Made by a program: the position numbers and the translations under genes
The notes under the pieces: generated by a model
The model's input: the letters and a program-made list of their open reading frames with translations, nothing else
What the model was told of the DNA's origin: nothing
Database searches by the model: none
Part shown: piece by piece, positions 8,790 through 17,296 of the stretch
How positions within the stretch are numbered: position 1 is the stretch's first letter
Layout of the letters: each line of letters starts with the position of its first letter
Source of the DNA: Caballeronia mineralivorans PML1(12)
Lineage (GTDB): Bacteria > Pseudomonadota > Gammaproteobacteria > Burkholderiales > Burkholderiaceae
Reading direction: 5' to 3'
Assembly (NCBI RefSeq): GCF_001028175.1
Contig: NZ_AEJF01000092.1
Span: forward strand, 1-64,000
DNA: 64,000 nucleotides

Positions 8790-9917
8790 TCAGGGCAACG
8801 CGGCGTACGCGGTCGCAAGGTGATAAGGCGTCGTCGACGGCAATTCCGGGCGCACGACCACGCCTTCAGCCGACTGGCTCTCGATCCACCCGTGCGGCCG
8901 CAGAAAACGTCCGGCAAAACGCGCGATCTGCGCCGGCAACTGTGCGCGCACGGTATCGCCCGCATGAGTCGCGAGTGCGCGCAGATATTCGGTCTGGGCC
9001 CAGATGCGCTGCGTCGAATCGATCACACCGCCCTGTTCGTTCAGCGATGCCGCCACGCCGCCGGTCACCGGATCGACTCCGGACTGCTGCACGAAATCGA
9101 ATGCACGAAGCAGCGCGCGGTTCAGGCCCGCTGCATCGAAAGCCGCGTGCCGGCTGGCTTCGGCGAGAAAGAGCCACTCGAACTGATGGCCCGGTTCGAG
9201 CCAGTTATTGGCGCTGCCGATCGTCAACTCGGCGATGCAACCGGTTTCGTTATGCACGAAAGCCTGAGCGAACGCTGTCGCGAGCTTTTCCAGCCTGCGA
9301 TCGAAGACGGGATCTGCAGTGGTTTCGCGGGCAGCGAGCCACGCCTCGGTCAGGTGCATCAGCGGGTTTTGCAGCGGCGGGCCGAGCACGGTGGAAAAAT
9401 CTTCCGTCATCGCCGAACTGAACAAGTCGCCAGCGCCAACGCCATCGATCGACATCCGCCTCTCGATTACCGCCGACGTTTCTTCCAGTACCGCCAGCGC
9501 TTCTTTCGCAGCCGCCGCGCCGGCGCGTTTCGCGTACTCCGCGCACGCAAAAATCACGAACGCGTGTGTGTACAGGTCCTTGTGGCGCTCATGCGGCGTG
9601 CCGTTTGCATCGACGCTATAGAACCAGCCGCCGTTTTTCGTGTCCCGAAAATAGGTCCGAAGCGAAGCGAACAGTGTGTCAGCGTGAGCGATATCGCCTG
9701 CTAGCGAGAACACGAATAGCTGCCGGGCGCACGCCATGGCGCGATATCGCTGTGGCGGCAAGGGCGTGCTGCCGTCCTCGGCGACTGCCTCGAACGCCAG
9801 CCGCAAACCCGCGTTGAAGCCCGGCCCGCGCCAGATTGGCAGCACCACGCGTTCATAGTGCGCGCGAAGGGTGGCGGCGGTCGGGGGCGTAACGGCGGTC
9901 GGATCTGGGTCGTGCAT
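8790..9917 (-). CDS. AGE-family sugar epimerase/isomerase (N-acylglucosamine 2-epimerase or mannose isomerase)
   Basis: 375 aa (alpha/alpha)6-barrel enzyme. Diagnostic segments are GGWFYSVDANGTP, RHKDLYTHAFVIFACAEYAK, NPLMHLTEAWLAA, NNWLEPGHQFEWLFL (metal-free catalytic His of the AGE superfamily) and STQRIWAQTEYLRAL near the C-terminus. Members interconvert N-acetylmannosamine/N-acetylglucosamine, mannose/fructose or cellobiose epimers; sequence alone does not separate these. The length fits. It is monocistronic with its own terminator, so context gives no pathway. Confidence 0.85.
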   Translation of the reverse strand: MHDPDPTAVTPPTAATLRAHYERVVLPIWRGPGFNAGLRLAFEAVAEDGSTPLPPQRYRAMACARQLFVFSLAGDIAHADTLFASLRTYFRDTKNGGWFYSVDANGTPHERHKDLYTHAFVIFACAEYAKRAGAAAAKEALAVLEETSAVIERRMSIDGVGAGDLFSSAMTEDFSTVLGPPLQNPLMHLTEAWLAARETTADPVFDRRLEKLATAFAQAFVHNETGCIAELTIGSANNWLEPGHQFEWLFLAEASRHAAFDAAGLNRALLRAFDFVQQSGVDPVTGGVAASLNEQGGVIDSTQRIWAQTEYLRALATHAGDTVRAQLPAQIARFAGRFLRPHGWIESQSAEGVVVRPELPSTTPYHLATAYAALP

Positions 9918-10117
9918 ACGGCTTTATCGATGGTGGTTGAGCGTGGCGGCGCGCCGAACGTGTCCGGCGCGCAACCCGATGCGGGGGCACCAAGGATAAA
10001 TCAAAACGCTCGCGCTTCGGGACAACAGCGGTTTATCCGCGCGGCGCGCCGCGCCGCCTTCTGCGAGCGCCGCACCATCATCCCATCACAAAACACCTAT
10101 AAGGAGCAAATCCACGC

Positions 10118-10226
10118 ATGTTAAGCAACGTAGAACTCATCTCCCGCCTGGTGCTAGCCGAGGCGCTCGGCAGCGTGATCCGTTTCGAGCGCGAACGGCT
10201 TTCATGGGCCGCTGGAAACCGTACGG
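10118..10226 (+). pseudogene. mgtC: 5' remnant of an MgtC/SapB-family membrane protein gene
   Basis: The first ~36 codons (MLSNVELISRLVLAEALG, then SVIRFERERLSWAAG) match the start of MgtC/SapB proteins, whose first helix and G-x-ERE motif are well conserved. An AAGGAG ribosome site is still in place before the ATG. After residue 36 the reading bears no resemblance to the family, and the rest of the ~160-230-residue protein is absent on all frames. The usual Gly of the G-F-E-R-E motif is Arg here, another sign of decay. I read this as a deletion scar, not a short functional gene. Confidence 0.6.
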
Positions 10227-10415
10227 GAATTCAAGGAAGAGGGTCCGGCTTGAGAACGCGCCCGTCAGCAGCCCCGGCGCGCAAGCATGCGACAATGCGG
10301 CCTCGAAAACCCATGCAGCCGCTTTTCCGTTGCGAGGCGCCAAGCCGGGACGTGTCATCGGGCGTGTGTTTAGCCGCTCGGCGTCGCGTTTGGCCACGCT
10401 GTCAATCATCGACTT

Positions 10416-11843
10416 ATGCCAGATTCCGCTGTAAATCCCGCTCGCCAATCCGTTGACGCGGCCGGCTCGCGTCGTGCCGATGCTGCTTCTGCGTCCGCGT
10501 CTGCTCGCCGCCCGGTCGAATCGGACGCCGATGCCAAGCTCGCCCGCGCCGCCCGCTCGGCTCAACGTCTCGCGTTGCTGAGCCGCGCGCCCTACGGTGC
10601 GCCCACGCTCGATCTGTTCGCCGAAGACGCCGAACGCGCCACGCTCCAGGTGTTGAATACCGATATCCGTCAATCCACGTTGCCCGGTTTCGAGTTGCCC
10701 GAGGCGTTTATGGCGGCCGTGTCGGCGACGGCTTCGGCGGATGAGGGTTCGTCTGCTTCGGTGCGGCCAGTGCGGAGCGGAGTCGTATCGGCGCGCTTTT
10801 CCGAGGCGGCGGATATCGCAGCGCCGCGCGATGCTGCTGCGGTGCAAACGGAAAACAAGATAGTCGACGCTGCCACGCTGGAGCTTATGTTCGATGATGT
10901 CGGTGCGCCTCATAGTGTGGTCGCCGGACCGGTGCAGCCCGAATCGCCGGACGATGGCGCGGGCAGTGCTCCGGTCGTGGCGGCGTTGGATGCGGCGAAT
11001 GCGCAGGGTTCGAACAAGCGTGCGTCGGCGGCGCGTACCAGGGGCGCCGCCCGGAATGTGGCTGTGACTGAGCCGTCGTCGGTTGCTACGGCGCGTGACG
11101 TTGAGACCGCGTCGCGAGGCGTGGCTGACGCTGCAGGCGAGACGGGAGATGGCGTCACGGAAAATATGAATCGTTCACCGAATGCCGGTGACGCGCCGGG
11201 CGCGCGTAATGTGACGACTGCTGTGAGCGCACCGAGCGCTCCTAACGAGCCCAACGCTCCCGACGCCAGAAACGCCGCAATAAAACCTGCCGCGCCCCTG
11301 AACAACCACGATACTGCCCGAGCCACCGCAAACCCGCACCGCCACCCGCCGCAATCCCTGGCGGCGGCATTGATCGACGATGACCGCCGGACGCGCTCTA
11401 GCACCGCAAGCAGTCCTCCAGCCGCCTCGACGCCGGCCCGCGATGCTTCCGAACTCGATACCGCTCGCGCGACCGCGTACGCCGACACCATCGACGCCTT
11501 GTATGCCGTGATAGCGGATCAGCGTAGCGCGGCGGCGGCGTTATCGCGGCGGGTGAAAACGGTGTTGATGATCGTGATTTGCGTGTTGCTCGTGACCGTC
11601 GCGACGGGTGTGGCGCAGACCATCGCGCTGATTCGCCTGACGGGCGAGAACACGGCACAACAGCAGCGCATCGAGCAATTGATGTTGAATCAGCAGGCCA
11701 CGCTGGCGTCTTTCTTCGATACCGATTCGTCTATCGTCGAGGTTCCGAGCCGGGGCAATGCGAACGCATCGACGGCCGATAAGAACCCAGGCACCGCTGC
11801 GCACAGCGCTGCCGCGAAGCGGGCGCACAGCAAGGCGCATTGA
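10416..11843 (+). CDS. Ala/Pro/Thr-rich hypothetical protein with one C-terminal membrane helix
   Basis: 475 aa of unknown function. Residues ~40-90 look ordered (AQRLALLSRAPYGAPTLDLF ...). Residues ~100-350 are low-complexity Ala/Ser/Thr/Asp-rich and almost certainly disordered. Around residues 385-405 a hydrophobic segment (VLMIVICVLLVTVATGVAQT) forms one transmembrane helix, preceded by a short helical region and followed by a Gln-rich coiled-coil-like tail. With no signal peptide the long N-terminal part probably faces the cytoplasm. No ribosome site is obvious before the ATG. It could be an envelope anchor or scaffold; I do not recognise it. Confidence 0.65.
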   Translation: MPDSAVNPARQSVDAAGSRRADAASASASARRPVESDADAKLARAARSAQRLALLSRAPYGAPTLDLFAEDAERATLQVLNTDIRQSTLPGFELPEAFMAAVSATASADEGSSASVRPVRSGVVSARFSEAADIAAPRDAAAVQTENKIVDAATLELMFDDVGAPHSVVAGPVQPESPDDGAGSAPVVAALDAANAQGSNKRASAARTRGAARNVAVTEPSSVATARDVETASRGVADAAGETGDGVTENMNRSPNAGDAPGARNVTTAVSAPSAPNEPNAPDARNAAIKPAAPLNNHDTARATANPHRHPPQSLAAALIDDDRRTRSSTASSPPAASTPARDASELDTARATAYADTIDALYAVIADQRSAAAALSRRVKTVLMIVICVLLVTVATGVAQTIALIRLTGENTAQQQRIEQLMLNQQATLASFFDTDSSIVEVPSRGNANASTADKNPGTAAHSAAAKRAHSKAH

Positions 11844-11943
11844 GAGCGGAATGCGTCTTCCGCGGGGCGCAAACGAAGCGGTCTAAAGAGAGGGCGAGGC
11901 GGCAACACCCAAATTGACTGCCGCCCCGCATTTGCAAACCCAA

Positions 11944-12831
11944 TCACTCGACGAATTCAATAATCGTATTACCCGCTGCTTCGGGAGCGACGGCAACGCC
12001 GCGGGCGGTTTGCCCGTGCGTCACGCCGTTTTCCGACAGGATGCGCTCTACTGCCGCCAAGTCGCGAACCCGTACCTGCAGTGCAAATCCATGTGGTTTA
12101 TCCGTGTAGCTCACCGGCAAACCGACGCAAGCAAAACGTTCGAGCGCCTGTGACCGTGTTAAAGCCACGACGCGTCCACAACCTGTGTCCGCTTCAACGT
12201 GCGCATCGATCCACGATGTGTTCTCCGCTCCAAACAACTTCGCCCACCGCGCCTCGAGCACCCCAAGCTCCTCTGCAACATAGATAACTTCATTGACCGC
12301 ATTCGCGCCGTTGGGATGATCTTGCCAATCCTTTCTCCAGATGAACTCCGGCCGATGTTGCTGGCATAGGACGTTGGACGCATCGCCCAACTCGGCATCC
12401 ATCACGATGCCGAGCGACACCACTGCTTCATCGGGCGTGCCGTTCGTCGTGACCAACTTGCGCCTGAAATCAACCCGCTGCTGCACGGGCAACCCGGTGG
12501 CTTTAACCGCCGCAAAATCGCCTTCGATGTCTTTGCTATGCAGAGCCAGCAATCCAAGGCCTTCAGAGCGATCGAGGAACTGGCCCAGCGTTCGTCCGTA
12601 ACAGAAGCCATCGACAGCATTAATCCCGAACTTCGACGCGTCATCGATCCCAATCAGTTCGATGAAATTATTCTCGAACATCATCAGCGTCAGCACCGAA
12701 CCCCAGGGATGGTACGAGAGAGGGCTAGGCGAAAAACCAAGCTTGATGTACTTCTGAACGGCTTCGGGATGGTTCCTCACGGAGACTATCGGATGGTCGA
12801 TGCCCAGTCGATGCTGATTCGGTGGAATCAT
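11944..12831 (-). CDS. VOC-superfamily protein (glyoxalase-like domain)
   Basis: 295 aa, beginning LGIDHPIVSVRNHPEAVQKY, typical for the glyoxalase_3-like branch of the vicinal-oxygen-chelate superfamily. Two paired beta-alpha-beta modules are visible (roughly residues 8-140 and 165-290, the second containing NEVIYVAEELGVLEARWAKLFG). VOC enzymes use a divalent metal for isomerisation, lyase, dioxygenase or resistance reactions. Its ATG overlaps the stop of the upstream acetyltransferase gene (ATGA), so the two are co-translated. A LysR-type palindrome lies upstream of that pair. The reaction is unknown. Confidence 0.8.
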   Translation of the reverse strand: MIPPNQHRLGIDHPIVSVRNHPEAVQKYIKLGFSPSPLSYHPWGSVLTLMMFENNFIELIGIDDASKFGINAVDGFCYGRTLGQFLDRSEGLGLLALHSKDIEGDFAAVKATGLPVQQRVDFRRKLVTTNGTPDEAVVSLGIVMDAELGDASNVLCQQHRPEFIWRKDWQDHPNGANAVNEVIYVAEELGVLEARWAKLFGAENTSWIDAHVEADTGCGRVVALTRSQALERFACVGLPVSYTDKPHGFALQVRVRDLAAVERILSENGVTHGQTARGVAVAPEAAGNTIIEFVE

Positions 12832-13616
12832 TTGGTTATCCTGGCTATTGGGTCAGAGGGAGCCGTGATGGCAGCATACGTGCCGGAGACCGCCTTGATG
12901 ACTTTCGCGGGAACGCCTGCTGCGACCATACCGGCGGGAATCGAAGTGCGAACGACGCTGCCCGCCGCAATCACCGCACCTTCGCCAATCTCGATGTTGC
13001 CCAGGATGATTGCATGAGCGGCAAGCGTCGCGCCCCGACGCACTTTCGGATGACGGTCGCCGGCTTCGGCAAACGTGCTCCCGAGGGTGACGCCGTGCCA
13101 CATGCTGACCTCATCTTCAACGACCGCCGTCTCGCCAATCACGATGCCCATCGCGTGATCGACAAACAGGCTCTTACCGATCCGGGCAGCAGGGTGGATA
13201 TCGACGTTATAGGACTTCGCGCACCAGTTCTGCAGCAGAACGGCGAACGTCTTTTCACCCGCGAGCCAGTGAGCATGCGCAATGCGATGGGACTGAATGG
13301 CATGAATCCCTCGAAACGATAAAAACGCCGTCAGCGCATTCGGGCAGGCCGGGTTGGACGAGGCGATCTTGTGCACGTCGGCCGCGGCGCTTGCGTCGCT
13401 ACCGCTCTGCTTGATGACGGCACTGAATTCGCTCGCCATGTCGGGCAAGGTCGCGTCCGCGCGCATCAGTTCGGCTGCAAGAAGCGACGCGAAGGCCCCG
13501 CCGAATGTCTCGTGCTTAAGCACATAGGCATCGAAGTATCGCTGCATCGCGGGTCGCGCCCGCGCTTCGTGCTCCGCTTCTGCGCGGATGATTTGCCAAA
13601 GCGTGGCGGGGTCCAT
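12828..13616 (-). CDS. Serine O-acetyltransferase-like left-handed beta-helix enzyme
   Basis: About 262 aa with the CysE layout: helical N-terminus (LWQIIRAEAEHEARARPAM), the central FRGIHAIQSHRIAHAHWLAGEK, then the hexapeptide-repeat helix (DIHPAARIGKSLFVDHAMGIVIGETAVVEDEV ... GDRHPKVRRGATLAAHAIILGNIEIG). CysE makes O-acetylserine for cysteine synthesis. Location inside a putative catabolic regulon suggests a paralogue with a different acceptor or a coupled cysteine need; that is inference. The ATG has no close ribosome site, but a TTG three codons upstream (13625) has AGGAG at 7 nt and may be the true start. Confidence 0.85.
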   Translation of the reverse strand: MDPATLWQIIRAEAEHEARARPAMQRYFDAYVLKHETFGGAFASLLAAELMRADATLPDMASEFSAVIKQSGSDASAAADVHKIASSNPACPNALTAFLSFRGIHAIQSHRIAHAHWLAGEKTFAVLLQNWCAKSYNVDIHPAARIGKSLFVDHAMGIVIGETAVVEDEVSMWHGVTLGSTFAEAGDRHPKVRRGATLAAHAIILGNIEIGEGAVIAAGSVVRTSIPAGMVAAGVPAKVIKAVSGTYAAITAPSDPIARITK

Positions 13617-13694
13617 GTTGATCAAGGTCTGTCTCCTGTCACGACAGTCTCCACCGCGAAAAATGAACAAGCGATGCCCGGCATAGGAAAATTT

Positions 13695-13711
13695 GTTCTA
13701 AAAATTAGATG
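13695..13711. promoter_or_regulatory. LysR-type operator before the acetyltransferase gene
   Basis: GTTCTAAAAATTAGATG differs at only 3 of 17 positions from the perfect palindrome at 14689-14705 in front of the LysR gene, with the same spacing. It sits in the 125-bp gap between the LysR stop and the acetyltransferase start. This implies the acetyltransferase/VOC pair has its own LysR-controlled promoter. Confidence 0.65.
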
Positions 13712-13741
13712 CTGCGCGACGTGATTGCAATCGCATCTCCC

Positions 13742-14653
13742 TTATCGAAACGCCTGCATCTGCGACGACATCAATTGCAGCATCTTGTTCGACGCCACCG
13801 ACAATTTTCGTCCGACACGCGTAACAAGATGAGCCTCGGCTTTCATCAGGATTGGATGATCGATCTCGATGGCGAGAAGGGTTCCCGCCCCCACCTCCGT
13901 CGTCACGGCGAACGCGGGCAGGACAGCCAGGCCGAGTCCTGACATGGCGAACTGCTTCAGGAGACTGATCGAGTTGGTCGTGACAACTGGCTCCAGCCGG
14001 ATCTTCTCCGCAAACTCGACTGCCTGAAGCATCTGGCGAGTGCCATAGGTGGGATGCGTTGCAGCAAGCGGGTAGCTTGCCAGCTCCTGCACGCTCATGG
14101 ATTTCGGTTTGCTCCCGCGCAGGAAGTTCGGTTTGACGATGGCCATCATCGGCTGCCGCTTGATCGCACGAGAAACAATTTTCGGGTCGCTTGGCGGGTT
14201 ATAGACCAGTCCGATTTCGCCTTCGTCTTCGGAGACTCGCCGCATGACATCGTTCGTGCTGCCGAGGTCCAGATTGAGCTTGATGCCGGGGTACTGCTTG
14301 CAGAAATGCTGGATGGGCCCGGCCAGAACATCCGACACAAACCCTTCGCCAAGGATCACATTGACGTTCCCGGTTCGCAGCCCGCGCAGTTCTTGCAGCC
14401 GCGATATCAGGTCGTCTTTGTGCGCGAGTTGTTCCCGGAAGTATTCGATCAGGTACTGGCCTGCGTCCGTCGGCTTGACGCCGCGGGCGTGCCGCTCGAT
14501 CAGCGCCACGTCGAGTTCCGTTTCGAGCAAGCCGATTTGCCGGCTGACGGCGGATGGCGCGACGTCGAGCCAGTCGGCGGCGGCGCGGATGGTCCCGCAA
14601 CGCACGGCCTCGAAAAAATAGACGATTCTGCTTTCAGTCAGGTTGTCGGCCAT
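13742..14653 (-). CDS. LysR-family transcriptional regulator
   Basis: 303 aa. N-terminal winged helix (YFFEAVRCGTIRAAADWLDV, then PSAVSRQIGLLETELDVALI), linker helix, then a periplasmic-binding-like effector domain from about residue 95 (NVNVILGEGFVSDVLAGPIQ, VSEDEGEIGLVYNPP, LLKQFAMSGLGLAVLPAFAV). It diverges from the dehydrogenase/ALDH/DUF3100 operon and precedes the acetyltransferase/VOC genes on its own strand. Matching palindromes are found in front of both arms, so it probably controls all five partner genes. Confidence 0.9.
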   Translation of the reverse strand: MADNLTESRIVYFFEAVRCGTIRAAADWLDVAPSAVSRQIGLLETELDVALIERHARGVKPTDAGQYLIEYFREQLAHKDDLISRLQELRGLRTGNVNVILGEGFVSDVLAGPIQHFCKQYPGIKLNLDLGSTNDVMRRVSEDEGEIGLVYNPPSDPKIVSRAIKRQPMMAIVKPNFLRGSKPKSMSVQELASYPLAATHPTYGTRQMLQAVEFAEKIRLEPVVTTNSISLLKQFAMSGLGLAVLPAFAVTTEVGAGTLLAIEIDHPILMKAEAHLVTRVGRKLSVASNKMLQLMSSQMQAFR

Positions 14654-14688
14654 TGCGCAGGGTTCCCAGTGTTCTCAGCGTTCCGAGC

Positions 14689-14705
14689 GTTCTAATAATT
14701 AGAAC
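14689..14705. promoter_or_regulatory. Perfect LysR operator palindrome in divergent promoter region
   Basis: GTTCTAATAATTAGAAC is a perfect 17-bp palindrome (8-bp arms around a single A) that contains the T-N11-A element of LysR sites. It lies 36 bp upstream of the LysR ATG and about 127 bp before the dehydrogenase ATG, in an AT-rich patch. A near copy is at 13695-13711. Confidence 0.8.
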
Positions 14706-14831
14706 ATTCTCAATATTGGCATTGATTGGTTATAGGGACCCCCCGGCCGAAGATGACAACTCCAAAACGCGCTTGATGACGGTTAGACCTAATCTGATCA
14801 GTCGGCGGCGTATTCGCTACGGAGTGGATTT

Positions 14832-15701
14832 ATGAAGACGATTGGGGTCATCGGACTCGGAAACATGGGGCGAGGAATGGCCCTCTCGCTCAAGCGCGGC
14901 GGTTACACCGTGCTCGGTTTCGACACGGCGCCAGGAGTTGCCGGCAGGCTCGAAGCAGAAGGCGTGTCTGCCCGAGCGTCCATCGCCGAGATCACGCGCG
15001 AATCGGACGTCCTCATCCTGTCGCTGCCGACGTCGGCTGTCGTCGAAGAGGTGGTGTTGGGCGAAGGGGGCGTGGCGGCGAGCGCCAAACCGGGTCTTAT
15101 CGTCGTCGATACCACCACGGCGGAGCCCAACAGCACGCGCAAGGTCGCCGCAGCGCTGAGTGAGGTGAAAGTCGGCTTCGTCGATGGTCCCGTCAGTGGC
15201 GGTCCGAAAGGCGCGGCGACCGCGACCATGACCATGGTCTTGGGCGGCTCCGACGAGGATGTTTCCGCCGTCGAGCCGATCCTCGCGGTCATGAGCGCGA
15301 AGCGCGTGCACGTTGGTCCCGTCGGTGCGGGACACGTCACGAAGATCATCAACAACCTGCTGACCGGCGTGCACCTGCTTGCCACCAGCGAAGCGGTCCG
15401 CGCGGCGCAAGCGGCCGGTGTCGATCCCGAGAAGCTGGTCGAAGCGCTCAACGGCGGCTCCGGGCGCAACAGCGCGACGCTCACGAACTACCCCACGTGG
15501 ATCTTCACGGACAAGTTCGATTCCGGCTTCACGATGAAGCTGATGCGCAAGGACGTTCGCCTCGCGATGGACCTGCTGCGCAGCCAGAACATCAACGCTC
15601 CCATTGCGGCAGAAGCCGGGCGGTTGTGGGCAGCGAGCGCGGGAGCAATCGGCGATGCGGAAGACTTCAACCGCATCGTTGAATTCATCGAACAGAAATA
15701 A
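14832..15701 (+). CDS. Beta-hydroxyacid dehydrogenase (HIBADH family)
   Basis: 289 aa NAD(P)-dependent dehydrogenase. The Rossmann motif IGVIGLGNMGRGMALSLKRG is at the N-terminus. Substrate-binding VDGPVSGGPKGA is near residue 118 and the catalytic-Lys helix GAGHVTKIINNLLTGVHL near residue 165. Relatives act on 3-hydroxyisobutyrate, tartronate semialdehyde, threonate or sulfolactaldehyde; residues visible here do not decide between them. GGAG precedes the ATG. The next gene, an aldehyde dehydrogenase, could oxidise the semialdehyde this enzyme makes. Confidence 0.88.
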   Translation: MKTIGVIGLGNMGRGMALSLKRGGYTVLGFDTAPGVAGRLEAEGVSARASIAEITRESDVLILSLPTSAVVEEVVLGEGGVAASAKPGLIVVDTTTAEPNSTRKVAAALSEVKVGFVDGPVSGGPKGAATATMTMVLGGSDEDVSAVEPILAVMSAKRVHVGPVGAGHVTKIINNLLTGVHLLATSEAVRAAQAAGVDPEKLVEALNGGSGRNSATLTNYPTWIFTDKFDSGFTMKLMRKDVRLAMDLLRSQNINAPIAAEAGRLWAASAGAIGDAEDFNRIVEFIEQK

Positions 15702-15729
15702 GCAGAGCAACCAGGACCTGGAGCCAGAT

Positions 15730-17241
15730 ATGGAAAACAACGCGGCAGAAAACCTGTTAGCCGCCTTCACGCATTTCTTCCCGAAAGCCAGGACAATTGG
15801 TTCGTTTGTCGGCGGCGAGCTGGTCGAAGGCACGGGCGAGCTCATCCAGTTATACGACGCTGCGACGGGCAAGTCGAGCCTCGCTTACAAGGATGGCGGT
15901 GCGGCAGTTGTTGAGCTGGCCGCGGACGCAGCGCAGCGCGCTCAGAAACAGTGGTGGGCATTGACGCACGCGGCGCGAGGACGCGTCATGTTCGAGATTG
16001 CGCGGGAACTGCGCAAGGACGCGGAGAGCATCGCTCGTCTCGAGTCGCTCGGGTCGGGCAAACCGATTCGCGACTGCCGGGGCGAAGTCGCGAAAGTCGC
16101 CGAGATGTTCGAGTACTACGGCGGTTGGGCGGACAAATTCTATGGCGACGTCATTCCGGTTCCGACCTCGCATCTGAACTACACGCGCCGCGAGCCGGCC
16201 GGAACAGTCCTGCAGATCACGCCCTGGAACGCGCCGGTCTTTACGTGCGGATGGCAGGTTGCACCGGCCATCTCGATGGGCAACGCCGTCTTGCTGAAGC
16301 CCTCTGAACTGACGCCGTTCACGTCGCTAGTAGTTGGGTTGCTGGCCGAAAAAGCGGGCGCGCCGAAGGGGCTCATCAACGTCCTTGCCGGACTTGGCCA
16401 GACCGTCGCGCAGGCCGCCATCGCGCACAAGGTTGTGAAGAAGGTGGTGTTCGTCGGCTCGCCTGCAACCGGCGTACGTATTGCAGAAGCCGCAGCGAAG
16501 CGGGTGCTTCCTTGCGTGCTGGAACTGGGCGGCAAGTCGGCCAACATCATCTTCGCCGATGCCGATCTCAAGCGCGCTGCGTTGACCGCCCAGGCCGCGA
16601 TTTTCGCCGGTGCGGGTCAGAGTTGCGTGGCCGGTTCGCGCCTGCTCGTGCAACGTTCGATCTACGACGGGTTCGTCGGCATGGTTGCTACGGGTGCTAA
16701 AAAAATCAAGGTTGGCTCGCCGCTCGACGACGCAACCGAAGTCGGACCCATCAACAATCGCACGCAGTATGACCACATCATGAAGATGATCGCGAGCGGC
16801 GTTCAGGCAGGCGCGACCCTTGCGGCAGGATCGGCCGAGCGCTCGGCTGGCGGCTATTTCGTTGCGCCCACTGTGCTGTCGAACGTGACGAACGAGATGG
16901 ACGTAGCGCGTACTGAAATCTTCGGTCCGGTTGTCGCTGCAATTCCTTTCGATACGGAAGAAGAAGCCCTTACTATCGCGAATGACACCGAGTTTGGATT
17001 GGCCGGTGCGGTATGGACGAACGACGTAGGCCGTGCGCATCGGGTAGCGGGGCAGGTCAACGCGGGTACGTTTTGGGTCAATGGCTACAAGACCATTAAC
17101 GTCGCGTCCCCGTTCGGTGGTTATGGCTTAAGCGGGTACGGACGTTCCAGCGGTGTTGAAGCGCTGTACGAGTACACGCAGACCAAGAGCATCTGGGTAG
17201 AAACCGCCAGAGAGCCGGCGATGACGTTCGGCTATTTGTAG
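15730..17241 (+). CDS. Aldehyde dehydrogenase
   Basis: 503 aa NAD(P)-dependent aldehyde dehydrogenase. Visible are the cofactor segment PAGTVLQITPWNAPVFTCGW, the Glu segment LELGGKSANIIF, the catalytic Cys in FAGAGQSCVAGSRLLVQ, and the C-terminal FGGYGLSGYGR. The ATG with TGGAG 6 nt upstream gives the normal family length; upstream in-frame codons overlap the preceding gene. It starts 28 bp after the dehydrogenase, so the two are probably one operon and act in sequence on a hydroxy-compound. Confidence 0.9.
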   Translation: MENNAAENLLAAFTHFFPKARTIGSFVGGELVEGTGELIQLYDAATGKSSLAYKDGGAAVVELAADAAQRAQKQWWALTHAARGRVMFEIARELRKDAESIARLESLGSGKPIRDCRGEVAKVAEMFEYYGGWADKFYGDVIPVPTSHLNYTRREPAGTVLQITPWNAPVFTCGWQVAPAISMGNAVLLKPSELTPFTSLVVGLLAEKAGAPKGLINVLAGLGQTVAQAAIAHKVVKKVVFVGSPATGVRIAEAAAKRVLPCVLELGGKSANIIFADADLKRAALTAQAAIFAGAGQSCVAGSRLLVQRSIYDGFVGMVATGAKKIKVGSPLDDATEVGPINNRTQYDHIMKMIASGVQAGATLAAGSAERSAGGYFVAPTVLSNVTNEMDVARTEIFGPVVAAIPFDTEEEALTIANDTEFGLAGAVWTNDVGRAHRVAGQVNAGTFWVNGYKTINVASPFGGYGLSGYGRSSGVEALYEYTQTKSIWVETAREPAMTFGYL

Positions 17242-17296
17242 AGCAACGTGTCCTTTCGCTCCCGACATATCGCGAGAGGACAACCGGGAGATAACA

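Noticed and set aside
14817..15872. 351-codon minus-strand frame opposite the HIBADH gene
   Set aside because: Antisense shadow of a gene with full Rossmann and catalytic motifs.
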